Origin: Telopea speciosissima
Lineage: Eukaryota; Streptophyta; Magnoliopsida; Proteales; Proteaceae
Direction: 5' to 3'
NCBI RefSeq assembly: GCF_018873765.1
Contig: NC_057925.1
Location: 60,400,970 to 60,464,969, forward strand
DNA: 64,000 nt
The position numbers and the translations under genes are program-made. The notes beneath the pieces are model-generated. The model saw nothing but the letters and a program-made list of their open reading frames with translations. It ran no database searches and was not told the DNA's origin. This document shows positions 12,241-23,837 of this stretch, in pieces. The stretch's first letter is position 1. Each line of letters opens with the position of its first letter.

Positions 12241-13251
12241 AAATCTTAGAGGTCATGGTCAAGCTTTTGTAAGGAAAATCAAAAGCTAGAGTGACAAAGT
12301 GGGGTGTGACATGCTCGCCCTCGAAGAGCGAAACTATCCCGTTTAGAGGAATTAGCTACATCGTAGGTGAGTTTACTTGATCCATAATCACTATGGTTGT
12401 GTGGATTCATTGGATAGTGATGTATCGAGTTTTCTTGTAAGACATGAGGATTGCAGGTTCATGACATATATTGTAATTGAGTTTGGGATTCCGAACCCTC
12501 GTGGTATGATTGTGAAAGAGCAATAGAATAGGATCTAACCTAGCTGGCCCAATCTAGTGCCCATACACTATAGTGGGCCCCATTAGGCACATAACAAAAC
12601 AGGCTGATGATGAATTGCTAACCTCAGTGCTCTCAATGCAGAGAAGGTAGCAGAACTAAATGTGTTACCAGCTAATCTCAAAAAGATTACAGAAAGAGAT
12701 GCCTCGGGGTCTTTGTTTACTGAGGATATCACATTGAATCTCAGGTCTCTGCACAACAAATACACCCATTTGGAGTGTCATAGATGTTTTTCTTTCAGAA
12801 AGTTGACAGAAAACAGATCATTGACAGCCTGAAATTCTTTTCTCTCAAAGGCCTTCCATTTTCGTAGGAAAATTCCTGGTTGAAATAAAGTCTCATCTCA
12901 GTTGTAACTTTCCAAAAACCATATACAAATAATGCACATTCAATGCCTTAGATACAAGTGCAGTTCAACAGACTTAGCTGTATTTTTTTCACTGTCCTTT
13001 AATGTTTATTGAATTTCAGTAAACAAACACTTTTTACTGTATGTTTTTTTGCTACATGAAGGGGGGGGGGGGAAGTAAATACATCACCCAGTAATGTTGG
13101 TGTAAGATCACCAAGTACACGAGTATCCTATGAGTTATGATTGTGCTGGATTGATTGAGATTTGCTACAGAACTTTGACTGACATTTTAATACACAATTT
13201 TAGACCCTGATTACAAACAAAAACATCAAAGAATGCAGTACCAGAAGCTAA
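12241..13251. other. 3' flank of the MYB-CC gene
   Basis: No gene is recognised. The part nearest 13251 should be the 3' transcript region of the minus-strand MYB-CC gene. A 12-base G run lies near 13063-13074. Confidence 0.5.
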
Positions 13252-16200
13252 TTAACTTATTTCAGAGTGGAAGTGGGTACTCTCTGATCCTTCTCCTACA
13301 GTAGAGACCTGAATATCCTCAAGACTAATTGATTTTTCAGGGAACAAATCATCCAAGTTCTCAGTCTGAAAAAGGCTCTTGTTTGTTTTTTGCTGCTGTT
13401 CAAACATCATTTTGAGTTGTCTCCCTTGTTCTTCAATTCGCATTTGTAGATTTCTCTGACTCTAAGATTAAACCCGGGGGGGGGGGGGGGAAGTATTAAG
13501 GTCTCTTGAGAAAATGTATGCAAGGACAGAAAAGAATAGCCATGTAAGGGTGAAGTGGTGAACAGACCTCTAATTGTTCATGTAGACACCTCTGTACATC
13601 TAGTTGCACTCGCAGTGCCTCCGTGATTTGCATTCTGTGATGTGGAAGGTGATAAAATTATAATAAGTTAAAGTACTTGTGCACAGTCAGTGAATAATAT
13701 ACACATATTATATAACAACAACTCAGCCTTATCCCAACTAAATGGGGTCGGCTACATGGATCCTTGCCCTCCAATCAGCTCTATTTGAGGTCATACTTGT
13801 TACAAGGCCTAAGCTATGCATGTCTTTCCTCACCACTTCTCCTAAGGTCATTTCTGTTTCTATTGCAGGAAAATCTGAACAGAAAGCATGTTCAAATAAT
13901 ATATACATAGGGAGAAAGAACGCCATCCGGTCGCGCCAGACACGCCACCCCTGCGCCCTGACACGGGATGTGCGAAATGACCACCACACCCCTGGTCATT
14001 TCCGGGGTTCCAGTGGGTGTGGCGATCATTTCCCGTGCCCCTGTGTCAGGATGCAGGGGCGGCGTGCGCTGCACGACTGGGTGGCATTCTCTTTCTCATA
14101 TACATATTATAAGCCAGTGAATAGTATAAACAACAAAGAATCTTATTGTAAATATCTTAGGCATCTGATCTACAGGGTAATGACTAACCTAGGAAAGAGA
14201 TGATGCGATAAGAAACTTACGTTTTTGGATCAATCTGAGCTATGTTGTTCGAACATGCTTTCCGTTCAGATTTTCCTGCAATAGCAACAGAAAACAGACA
14301 CACTTTTAAGGTTTTTCGTAACAATTTCCGGCCATAGAAGAAAAAAGAAGGGATTTCCACTGTTGTACTCAGATTTGTTACTTGCTAAATTTATACGAAA
14401 TCCCTTATCTGAGAACATGATTGAATAAGTGGGCGGGCCTTGGTGCAATGGTAAGGTTGCCCCATTGTGACCAAGTGGTCACGGGTCCGAGTATGGAAAC
14501 AGACTCTCTACGAAAGCAGGGTAAGGCTACGTACTTTATGACCCTCCCCAGACCCCGCAGTGGCGGGAGCCTCGTGCACTGGGTACGCCCCCTTATCTGA
14601 GAACATGACTGGATAATTTATTACTTGCTAAATTTATACAAAATCCCTTATCTGAGAACATGATTGAATAATTTTACATGCTACAAGAACATAATTGAAT
14701 TATTTTTAACTGTCATACTCATGTGACTCAGACGAGTGTGACAGTTGAAATCCCTTCTAAGAATAACATAACCTGAGAACAGTCATACTCAGATAAGGGA
14801 TTTCATTACAAACAGACACAAGGATTAAAAATGATCTTCTTGGAGATCGAAGAATTTCACATGAGTCTGGATAAGGTTGGCATTATCCTTCAATGGCATA
14901 CTAACCTCCTGGGATTTCATGTTTTGGTGCCCTTTGCTGGATATTTGTTGTTTTTAAGCTCCATCTGGTTGGATGCATAATGTTGTAAAGGAATGCAAAA
15001 CTTAAAAAAAGAATGGAAATTTTTGTAATCATTACCAACAATAATTTTGTAAGTAACTCTACAAATTACTGAATACAGTAATAAATGTATCTTTCTTCAC
15101 TTCTCAACAAAATTACTTGATGTTAGTAGAGAAGTATGCAGAAAGTTTACTACAATTTTCCAGTGTACTGTCTAAAGTGTAGCTAATTTTATTGTGCTAT
15201 TAGTTTGTTTCCTTTTAAATATTTTACATTACATTTCATCATTTAACATATATATTCAGAACTATCCTGTGAAATGACCTAATATCTCCACAGGATCCAC
15301 ACCAAAAGAAAATTCAAAAGGTTCCCAATGAATTCAGCTAAACCTAAAGAAAAATTGCTCACTGGAATGTTCCTTAACCCCATCTCACTTGGAAAAAAAT
15401 GGAACAGAAAAGAAAAGGTAAATAAAGATCCAAAGACTTGATTCAAGAAGATAAAAACTGTAGGCTCGTTATAAGATCTGGATATTGCAAGGTTAATCAA
15501 GTAGCAAGGATTCATCTAGTAACAAATCAAGTGCCACCAATTTATCTAGTAACACAATTAGTGTTCGAATTTGGCTACTGGCTATCTGACAGAGTGACCC
15601 CAAGAACCGCAGAAAGAAAAGATGACACTCAAATCAGCATGTGTAAACAAACCCAAAAACAAAAAATCCAGAATGAGTTTTCAGAGGTTCATTATCACAC
15701 AAATAGAAAGAGAAGAAAAGAAATTGAAAATATAAAAGAAAGAGAATATCAGATCAAATTGTTTTGCTCAATAAACTAGGGAGAATCTAGTCCATTCTCC
15801 TATTAGAAAACTCACAAGAGCAAACTCAACATTAGCATATAAAGCAGATCACCAAGAGGTATCGTACTTCCATCAGACAACAAGCAAATATATCTAAAAC
15901 AACGAAATCCTCTCTGTAGTAACAGATTAGCTGATGATAACAACTTTACCTTCTGCAGATTCTGGCATGTATTTGGCAATTCGATATTTCTGCAAGGCAA
16001 ATGCAAAGGTTCACTCGTGTCCTTAGAAATTAATCACAATGAAGTCAAATGTCCAAAGTAGTGCACTTTCCAGAAAGAAGAGGAGGAGAAAGCCAACCTG
16101 CAAATGGCTTTTCACATGGAATATGGTCAATCCTTCCGAGTCCATCAACCTCAGGATTCCCTTTGGTGTTGCCTCTACATTCAACAAGAAATATTATGTC

Positions 16201-17198
16201 ATTCAATAGATCCTTTCTTGACTAGAGTAATTTTTATCATATTACATACTCTCTGCACCCCCAAGACGGTTCACAGATTCAACAAACCGCTCATGAAGAT
16301 CTGGAGTCCATCTAATCCGTGTTTTGCTTGAGGCAGCTCCTCCAGATGAAACAGAACTGCCAGAAGTAACAGAAACACCCCCTGAAGAAGGTTCTGGAGA
16401 CTGCTTGTCTGGCTGATGATGAAGGCACGGTTGTGCTAGTGGAAGGGTGAATGAATTACAACCAACCTAGAAATATGAAAAAGCCCAACCACAATCAAAT
16501 TAATTTAAACCACATATATATCTTGAATGACTGGAAAGAAAAATTTTGTTGGAGAATTGGAGAAAGGGGGAAAGAAAACAACTCACTCTAGGATTCTGAC
16601 TTCTCACAAAAGGGACCGAGAGGCGCTTATTTTCTAAGGTGTCTTCTTCACCTGCCAATTTATTTTGCAGAAGTGGACGGAGGTCACTCCCTGGCAAATT
16701 TTTACAAGAGATTCTGTTGGAATCGGCACAAAACCTAGATTTCTGATTGCTATGCAACGGAAGCTTCACTACGGATTGCAAGGTATCCCTTGATTGAAGG
16801 TCAATATCATCTTGCTTTGCTGAGTTAATAGAGAGGGGATCCTCAGAAGACTGTAATGATGGAATTGCTAGATCATAATTCTTGTGAAGCTGGGTGCACC
16901 AGGGGTGTTTGCCAACTTGATACTGGTACTGTGGATAACCCATGGAGTCTTCAGTTGTATAGAAAGTAGAAGTTGTTGATTCGAATTGACTTGAAATTGT
17001 AACACCAGAATTCATTGTCCTGTGGTTTGGCTGCAGAGATCCTCCTCCCATAGCTGATGATGGAGATTGGGAACAAACTCCCATGTTCCAAGACTGCCGA
17101 GAACCAAAACTCTCATAGGAGCAATCAGATAATTCAAAAGTATAATCATTCAAACATCCATTGTTTGGATCTTGGCACTCAATTTTTTGAGTATTCAT
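13252..17198 (-). CDS. MYB-CC transcription factor, PHR1-LIKE
   Basis: This is a nuclear DNA-binding regulator of the MYB-CC family, whose members bind P1BS-type sites in phosphate-starvation and related programmes. Coding exons in transcription order are 17198-16587, 16466-16250, 16174-16098, 15989-15950, 14275-14221, 13634-13568 and 13461-13252. Phases agree and give 425 residues. The single MYB repeat spans about residues 253-305 (TRIRWTPDLHERFVESV, then ATPKGILRLM and FHVKSHLQKYRIAKYMPES). The MYB-CC coiled coil is at about 335-385 (MQITEALRVQLDVQRCLHEQLE). The N-terminal 200 residues are Ser/Gln-rich, a long leader as in the PHR1/PHL5/PHL6 branch. Which paralogue it is remains open. Introns hold a SINE, an RTE end and a MITE. 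Exon 5 has a nearby inverted copy at about 13853-13894. Confidence 0.85.
13693..13894 (-). mobile_element. RTE LINE 3' end fused to inverted exon-5 copy
   Basis: The minus-strand translation of about 13738-13855 ends with the plant RTE polymerase C-terminus (EVVRKDMHSLG, then NRADWRARIHVADPI), followed by the RTE tail that closes in GTTGTTGTTA. Just 5' of it in the LINE's orientation, 13853-13894 is an inverted copy of the MYB-CC intron 4/exon 5 junction at about 14247-14289. Flanks at 13693-13712 and 13895-13909 plus 14107-14111 form a 20-base target duplication with one difference, so both parts arrived together. It lies in intron 5 of the MYB-CC gene. Confidence 0.7.
13910..14097. mobile_element. 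Mutator-like GC-rich foldback MITE
   Basis: This 188-bp element has long inverted arms beginning GGGAGAAAGAACGCCA and ending GGCATTCTCTTTCTC, with an inner palindrome (CCCCTGGTCATTTCC region). It is flanked by a perfect 9-base duplication ATATACATA (13901-13909 and 14098-14106), the length Mutator-like elements make. It landed in the right target duplication of the RTE insertion. A second copy is at 21442. No coding capacity. Confidence 0.85.
14379..14676. repeat. duplicated intron segment split by SINE
   Basis: A segment with 'ttacttgctaaatttatac' then 'cccttatctgagaacatga' occurs at about 14379-14429 and again at 14620-14676. A third partial copy (14590-14615) is the right target duplication of the SINE lying between them. 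It is inside MYB-CC intron 4. Confidence 0.6.
14435..14590 (+). mobile_element. Au SINE, full length
   Basis: This is the best-preserved copy, from 'gggccttggtgcaatggtaa' through 'gtgaccaagtggtcacgggt', 'cctccccagaccccgcagtg' and 'gcgggagcctcgtgcactgg' to 'gtacgccccc'. Flanking copies of CTTATCTGAGAACATGA (from about 14403 and 14592) are its target duplication. It lies in an intron of the minus-strand MYB-CC gene, antisense to it. Confidence 0.9.
14677..15949 (-). other. MYB-CC intron 4, remainder
   Basis: This is AT-rich intron. A partial MITE-like arm near 14957 resembles the element at 11333. No gene is recognised. Confidence 0.5.
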
Positions 17199-18235
17199 TT
17201 ACAGGTATATATCTATGAGAAGAAAAAAACTATAAAACACTGGCCAAACTACTTCACTAGCGCCCAGAACTGATTTTTTATCGTCTTCTATCTTGATTGA
17301 CAGCAGAGCAATACCAAAGTTTATTTGGTTTTTGATGAATTCCCTCAGATGAAGAGCCACACACACAACAAGAAAAATCAGAAAAAAAGATGAAGCAGGA
17401 GGAGGGATAAGCAACATCCATTGAATTCAGAGGGTTTATTGGAGAAATTGTATTTTCATATTCTACAAGACTTCCACCATAAGATACCAATGTAATTGCA
17501 TAATCCCATCAACCTTTTATATTATTCCTAAGATGGATAGAGATGAACAACACCTTGACCCATAGCCAAAATATAAGGATGGGGGGGGAGGAGAGGGGGA
17601 AAGAGACAAAACCCTATAGAATATATAACAAATAAACAAATAATTGTCCATTCTATCAAGATAAAATTAGAATGTTTACTGTGGGTAGTTGAATCTTAAC
17701 TACAAAAGGGAGGTCGGTTTTTCAATCCAGAACTTAAACGATTCCTAAAGCGAAGTCTTTTTACTTTTATCATCAGAAATTTGGAATTTTCTGCTATGGG
17801 TATCAGAAGCTTAATAATATAATGTGTGAGAGATACTGGCATAAATTCACAACTCCAACCAGCCCGTCAATTATTCCTACAATGGATAAGGATGAAAAGC
17901 AATTTAGCCAAAAACACAAATACATTGTGAGAGGAAATGAAAAGCAAACCCATTTCTCCTTTGCAATAAAAAGGAAAAGATTATGGCTTTTGTCTGCATT
18001 CAATTCCACAAAGTTGAGTGCTTCTAAATGCAAATTTAACAATGAAAAACCAGATCATATAAGATTAGTGAATTGGAAAACCACAAATAGAAGCTAGGAA
18101 TTTGTAACCAAGAAAAAGAAAATAAAGCAAACCAAATTTATAAACAAAGACAGAAGGTGAGAGTTGAAGAAATGTAAGCATACCAATATGGAGAAATATT
18201 ACCATCTTCCACCTCCCACCCACACACACACACAC

Positions 18236-18274
<39 letters not shown>

Positions 18275-18660
18275 ATGAGGGTTACCTTGCATTTCTATGT
18301 GGGTCTTTCTGATTTTCACTGATTGACATATCGGACGGAAGGAAACCATGATTTCTGCTTTGGAATCTTTATCTGATGATCAGGAAAGTATCACTGTGAT
18401 TCTAATAGTAAATGTATTGTCATAGATATTATTCTCAGTGAGGGCTCGATCAGAATCAAATGTGATTAATGTTGAAATTTGGAAGGAAAAGGTCGATTCC
18501 TTTGGGGGTTTGATGAGAAACGAATAAAACAGGTGGACTAAGGACCACAGAAAGTGAAAAAGGCACAGAAATTTTGTTCACTCACTCTTTCCTCTCTGTA
18601 TGTAAAGCTCTCATTATCAAACTCTATCTCCAGCAACTGCGGATCTTTGGAATGTTTGAG
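17199..18660 (-). promoter_or_regulatory. MYB-CC leader and upstream region
   Basis: On the minus strand a possible first leader exon ends near 18282 with the donor GCAAG/GTAACC, so a leader intron of about 1 kb before the start at 17198 is likely. That exon has an ATG near 18349 opening about 21 codons to the donor, which could act as an upstream reading frame or an alternative start. Compound microsatellite (CA)n(TA)n(GA)n lies at 18221-18274. The exact leader structure is inferred. Confidence 0.4.
18221..18274. repeat. compound microsatellite CA/TA/GA
   Basis: Successive dinucleotide runs CACACA, TATATA and GAGAGA are read directly. The position is the presumed leader intron of the MYB-CC gene. 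Confidence 0.95.
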
Positions 18661-18690
18661 AAATCTGTACTTAAACCGTTAGCACTTCAT

Positions 18691-18700
18691 TATTTATACA
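18691..18700 (-). promoter_or_regulatory. candidate TATA box for MYB-CC gene
   Basis: The minus strand reads TGTATAAATA, about 350 bases upstream of the presumed first leader exon's end. It is the best TATA-like word in the region. Inference only. Confidence 0.35.
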
Positions 18701-21012
18701 AATAATAAACTAACCAAGAGGGAAAACAACGACTACTCTTGGATTCTCTTTGATTTTAAAGAGAATTTAGAAAGTGTAGTGAGTGTTAGAACCAAAGCTA
18801 CATATATAGCTCAGTGTCCATTAACAAACAAAAACAAATAATAAAGAAATGACAGTTTCTTGGTTGACCTTACCATCCAAACTATGTGCTTCATTTTGTT
18901 GGATAAGTTGTCCTTAAAACAACCCAAAACCCATGATCAGTCTGATGAGCTTCAATCCATCAGCTAAAGAAGCCTCAAATTAGGCTAGGTGATTAGAAAA
19001 AAGGACCCAAAAAAATTCTGAGCAATCTCATAATCTTCAATTCATGCCTAAATATGTCAATTTTTAAGAAAATTAAGAAAGTCAAAACAATAAAATATGA
19101 AGTCTTAGCAGTGTTATTTTTTTTTTTTAATTTTTTTTTTAATATCTTTATGTGGAAAGGAAGCATAAGTATCAGAGTCTAGAGTGTAGAATCCAATATA
19201 TGCTTTCTCACATGACGTGTCATGAGACTCATACTGACACTATACTCATGTGAATGATACCATTATTCAAAGCCTCACTGGTGTGACATACTTCTTTCTT
19301 ACACTAATATTGTGAGAAACATTCTCAATATTTTTATATATCTACCCACAATATTAAAGGATCATGATCATTCACAAAAAAAAAAAAAATAAAAGTCATG
19401 ATCTTATATATATATACCCATAGAATCATAATTGACCATGATCTTCTAGATTTTGGAATTTCAAGATGTAATATTATTTAGGTAATAAACAAAAGAGCAA
19501 AGTTTTCCTTGAAGGTTCACCACACCATCCTAAGGTTCACAAACCCCTATAGGGTTTTATTATGTTCTCCAAAATACCCTCTTGATACCCTCCCACACGT
19601 ATCTAAAGCCCACAATGAATGGATTCTCATTAACCGTTGCTAAAGGAATACTCGGTCCATAAACAAAAGTTCAAACCCAAGATTATTATAAAACTCTTAC
19701 GAATTTGAATGGACTATTAAAAACGAAAAATGAAAAGTGAAAATTTGAGTCGATGATAAAAGGAGAAAGTTTTCCTTCATCCAGTGAATGAAATCAAAGA
19801 TTATAATTATTCCCCCTATTATACCAAGTTGTCCTTGCCCGTTAGGTGTCTCATCCAATGACAATAAAGATATGGAATCTCTTCACCATGGATTAAGAGA
19901 AACTCAATCTAGAATAAAATTATCACTCAAAAGCCATGTTGGGCCTTGGGATAATCAACATGGACCGGTACCATAAATTGTACCAATCCTTGCATGACAT
20001 GTGTCAATGGTACAAGAACCCAAATCCATCAATTCATATGACAACTAAGTTAGATTTTCCTACTTAAACTTAACTTAGATGATGATACTAGCTATCAACT
20101 CTTACAAAATCCTCCTTTTATATGAAGGATTAAAGCTGAGATGGATTGAAAGACCAAAAAAGCCCAGGCCCATGAAACCTTTTAATAGTACAAGTGTACA
20201 ACCACCCAATTGCATGTATGGGTCATTGTCTCTGTATGAAAAGCATCACTCCACTAATGGTCTCTCCTCCATGACCAGAACCTCCTTACCTCCATATCTC
20301 ATGATAGATCCTCCAAGGACCTACTTTATATATTTGTAGGATTTCAATAGTCTAGTAGACTATATTCCTACCATTCTTTCTAAAGATTTATCTTCAATAG
20401 CCTTTTTTTTTTTCTTCCTTCCCTCAAGGAAGAACAATTCCTAATAGCCTCTTAAGTAGCCATCACCTCTTTAAATTATGGGAATATTTATCAGTTACTA
20501 AATTATAGTTACAAAGGGTATAACCATTATAAACATTCCAAGCATGTGTTGTCGATCTGAGAGAGGTTGAAGAAGCACATCTCATGACTTTACTTTGTTT
20601 TTAGAAGCTCATGGGTATATTCCTTTTGGTAATGCACCACCACCAACCATTACTTTGACAAAAAAAAAAAAGGTTTCTTCTCTTGTTTAATTTAAAATCA
20701 TGTCGATTCATTTACCCCGTAGAATCGATCTATTCGACTCAGAATCGTCCAACACCAATCCTGATTAACCTCGAGTCCGACCAACTCAGGTCGAGTTTGA
20801 TAGATTTCGGGATGATTCAAATTGAGATTGATAGGGAACAATTCTATACCCAATTGGACTTTTAACTTCGAGTATAATCTTCCCTTGAGACATTAATATA
20901 AATTATAAAAAAAAAAAAAAATAGTGTTATTGAGATTTAATGGGCCTTTCCCTACCCAAACAAATTTGGGCCTTTCTCTTGTTACTCCCCACTCTTCCAA
21001 CAACAACAACAA
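18701..21012. other. intergenic, no gene seen
   Basis: AT-rich spacer with scattered poly(A)/poly(T) tracts and no recognisable coding, RNA or element structure. Confidence 0.55.
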
Positions 21013-21029
21013 GCTGGAATAGCTCAGTT

Positions 21030-21062
<33 letters not shown>

Positions 21063-21086
21063 GAGGTTCAAGCCCTCCTTCTAGCG
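21013..21086 (+). tRNA. tRNA-Asn (anticodon GUU)
   Basis: This is a 74-base cloverleaf. The acceptor stem GCTGGAA pairs with TTCTAGC (one G-T wobble) and the discriminator base is G. The D-arm region is TAGCTCAGTTGGTTAGAGC, the anticodon loop CTGTTAA carries GTT for Asn between paired arms, and the T-arm is GGAGGTTCAAGCCCTCC. Internal A box (TAGCTCAGTTGG) and B box (GGTTCAAGCC) are intact. CCA is not encoded, as expected for a nuclear gene. No introns. Confidence 0.95.
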
Positions 21087-21432
21087 ATGAATAATATTAA
21101 TAATAATACTTGTCTTTAACAACTTTTCAATCTTCTAGGGGATCCTAAAAAGGTTTTTGTCCTTTTCGTCTCCTTCTCCACCACGTGAACAATAAAGTGA
21201 TGAAGTCGATGTGAGACCAACAACGCGATAATGCTACCTTGGGGATTTATTATTAGTATTATTATTAAGACCTAAAATCCATCTTGATTAGATAATTATT
21301 GATTTTGTGTGGTATGGTGTTAGTGTATAAAAAAAAATCATTTATAAGGCCTACTTTCTTATCTAGAGTATTTTTCCATTAAAACAAGCATTCAATATAA
21401 GATAAGAATGAGTTGTAAAAAAAAAAGTATTT
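21087..21432. other. intergenic, no gene seen
   Basis: AT-rich DNA between the tRNA gene and a MITE. No feature is recognised. Confidence 0.5.
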
Positions 21433-21441
21433 TTTTCTTAG

Positions 21442-21631
21442 GAAAGAGAACGCCAACTGGTCGTGCAGCGCATGCAGCCCTTGCACTCTAGCACAGGTAT
21501 GCACGAAATGACCGTCACACCCCTTGGAACCCCAAAAATGATCAGCAGTGCGGCGGTCATTTCGCCTGCCCTTGTGTCAAGGTGCAGGGGCGGCATGTTT
21601 GGCACGATTAGGTGGCGTTCTTTCTCCCTTT
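21442..21631. mobile_element. Mutator-like GC-rich foldback MITE, second copy
   Basis: Same family as 13910-14097: the left arm has GAGAACGCCAACTGGTCGTGC and the right arm reads the inverse of AGAAAGAACGCCACCT, with the same central 'cgaaatgacc' palindromic block. It is flanked by TTTTCTTAG on both sides (21433-21441 and 21632-21640), again 9 bases. The left terminus is slightly eroded. Confidence 0.8.
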
Positions 21632-21640
21632 TTTTCTTAG

Positions 21641-22542
21641 TAAAAAATTTATTAGAACCCTAAACTGCTAAACATGCACTCAAATTTGTTTATCAACATG
21701 GAAAAAAAATTATAAATTAAGGGAAGGGACAAAGCCAGATCTAGAAAAACATACTTATCAAAATACATAAATCAATCTTGATTACAAATACATAACAAAG
21801 AAAATGTTGAAACACACCAAGGAGATCTAAACGGCCATCAAAGCAGGCTTCTTGTTCTAAAAATATAACTTTGGAGAAAGAGAACCTCCGAAGTAAATTA
21901 AGGCTCTAAAATCCTACCCTACTAGTTTTAAGATTATGACACATTTAGAAATTTCTCTCCCAACCTTACTAACAGAGAACAAAATTTTCCTTCATCCATA
22001 GTGAAGGAAGGATCCTTCTTCACTGGTGATCTGACTTTATCATTGAACATTGGATTCATCATTAACTCCCAAATCCTATTGTTCATGGTAACAAATAGGG
22101 TTTAAATATTCATAATGAAGGAAAGAAAGTTTCTATTCCAAACACACCCCCTCCCAAAAAAAAAAAAAATGGTAAGCTCATGTAAGTGCCCAAGAACATA
22201 TGGTAGCTATAATACTAATGGCTAGGCAGTAGGGAGAATGGGCAATTAGGCAGGGCCCATTACATAATGGGCCCCAACGATGTTGTAGGCCGAGGTAGTG
22301 AGTTTTTGCAAGTGGCCCATGATGGAATCGAGCTTGGGCATTTATAAGCCCACGGGATAGACCATCAGGTAGGTCAGAACCTTATATCTTTACTGGTTCA
22401 ACTTAACCCATCCATATTCTTTAGGCCTTGCATTCTAATCTTCGTTCTATCTTCTGCATATTCTACCTTGGTGCCATGGACCAATTCATTGATGATAAGG
22501 CAATAAACCCATTAGTGAGGAATGTGCACAGCACTGTATAGA
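21641..22542. other. intergenic, no gene seen
   Basis: No gene is recognised. Words such as 'ccttcatccatagtgaagga' recur elsewhere in the window (near 19770, 22110 and 23400), so this is probably old repeat DNA. Confidence 0.45.
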
Positions 22543-22550
22543 GTGCTACT

Positions 22551-22934
22551 TAAGGGTGTCAATCGGGCGGTTCGGTTTTTTGGTTTTGGTATAGATTTTA
22601 GGGAAACCGAAACTGAACCAAGAAGGGCTTTTCGGTTGCGGTTTGGGTTGGACTCGAGTTCGGTTCGGTTTGGAACATGGGTATAAGCTGGTTTTGGGTA
22701 AGGACTAGGTAGAGGTTTTAGGGTTTGGTTTTAGAATTCGGTTCGGTTCGGGTTCGGTCCTATCGGATGTGCCAATTGGTGGCCCGTCGGTTTAGCCCGA
22801 ACCAAGACAAACCGAATTGTGTTCTAACCCATAAACCAAAGGCGAGCCACTAAGGCCTCGGTTCAGTTTGGATCAGGTTCAATCTGGCCGGGCCGAAACG
22901 GTTTTACCGATTCATTTAGGTTTTAACACCCTTA
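22551..22934. mobile_element. hAT-type non-autonomous element
   Basis: This 384-bp element has termini TAAGGGTGTCAATCGG and TTTTAACACCCTTA, and is flanked by the perfect 8-base duplication GTGCTACT (22543-22550 and 22935-22942), the hAT hallmark. The interior is GGTTCGGTT-rich with no transposase frame. It looks comparatively recent. Confidence 0.88.
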
Positions 22935-22942
22935 GTGCTACT

Positions 22943-23828
22943 AGTGTTCATGATCAATGGGCTTGGGCCTTAGTTCAATTGCCTAACCAAAGCTTGCACT
23001 TACCTATTTTCGTGAGTGATCTACACGGTACCTGCTTATATTGACATCTTATATGCCAAACCAATCGAGAGGAGTAAAACAATATATTTAATGAGAATAG
23101 AGATTGTAAGAGGAAAATATATATTGACGGCATATACTCCCATATCCCTTTCCATAATCTTTGTTTTCATTTCTTTTCTTAGAAAAATTGTTGTCTAGGA
23201 ATCTGGATCTTCTGCCATACTGCAACACATCCTGCGGCACAACAAAGGATTTTTATTGGTTATTTATCCATTCTCGTCAACAATTGCTCCTCTCTCTCTC
23301 TCTCTCTCTTCCCTGGGGTTCTAACCATTCTAAGTTTCTATTGATCAGACTGACGATTTGTAGTTTTTTTTCCTTTTGGCAAAAGTTTTTCTTCACCGGT
23401 AAAAAAGGTTAAAAAGGAAGAACTCATTCTCCATTGGTGATGTAACCTTATGAGTGGATTTTGAACTCATCATTAATTCCCACCCTATATTGTTCATGAT
23501 CACAAATACTCTTCTTTAGCTCAATTAAAGGGTTTTAGATGTCAATGGTGAAAAGATTATTCCTGGATAAAGAAAAACTCAATATCTATATAGAGTTATA
23601 GACTTGATAAACATACTTAAAAGAACCCTTCATGACCCGGTCTAGGTTTTTCAGAACCATCATATTGATTTTGAAATACCATGGTGGTGGTGGTGGAGTC
23701 CATGCAAATTATATAGAAGTTAGGATGTAACACGCCACCCACGTACCGCAAGCTAGTGCCCTAAAACTTAAACATCTTCTCGAAGCCAAGGTCTATGTAA
23801 ATTTTGTGTGTGATATAGAAAACACATA
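22943..23828. other. intergenic, no gene seen
   Basis: No gene is recognised. A short (CT)n run lies near 23289-23308. Confidence 0.5.
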
Positions 23829-23837
23829 AAATATAAA

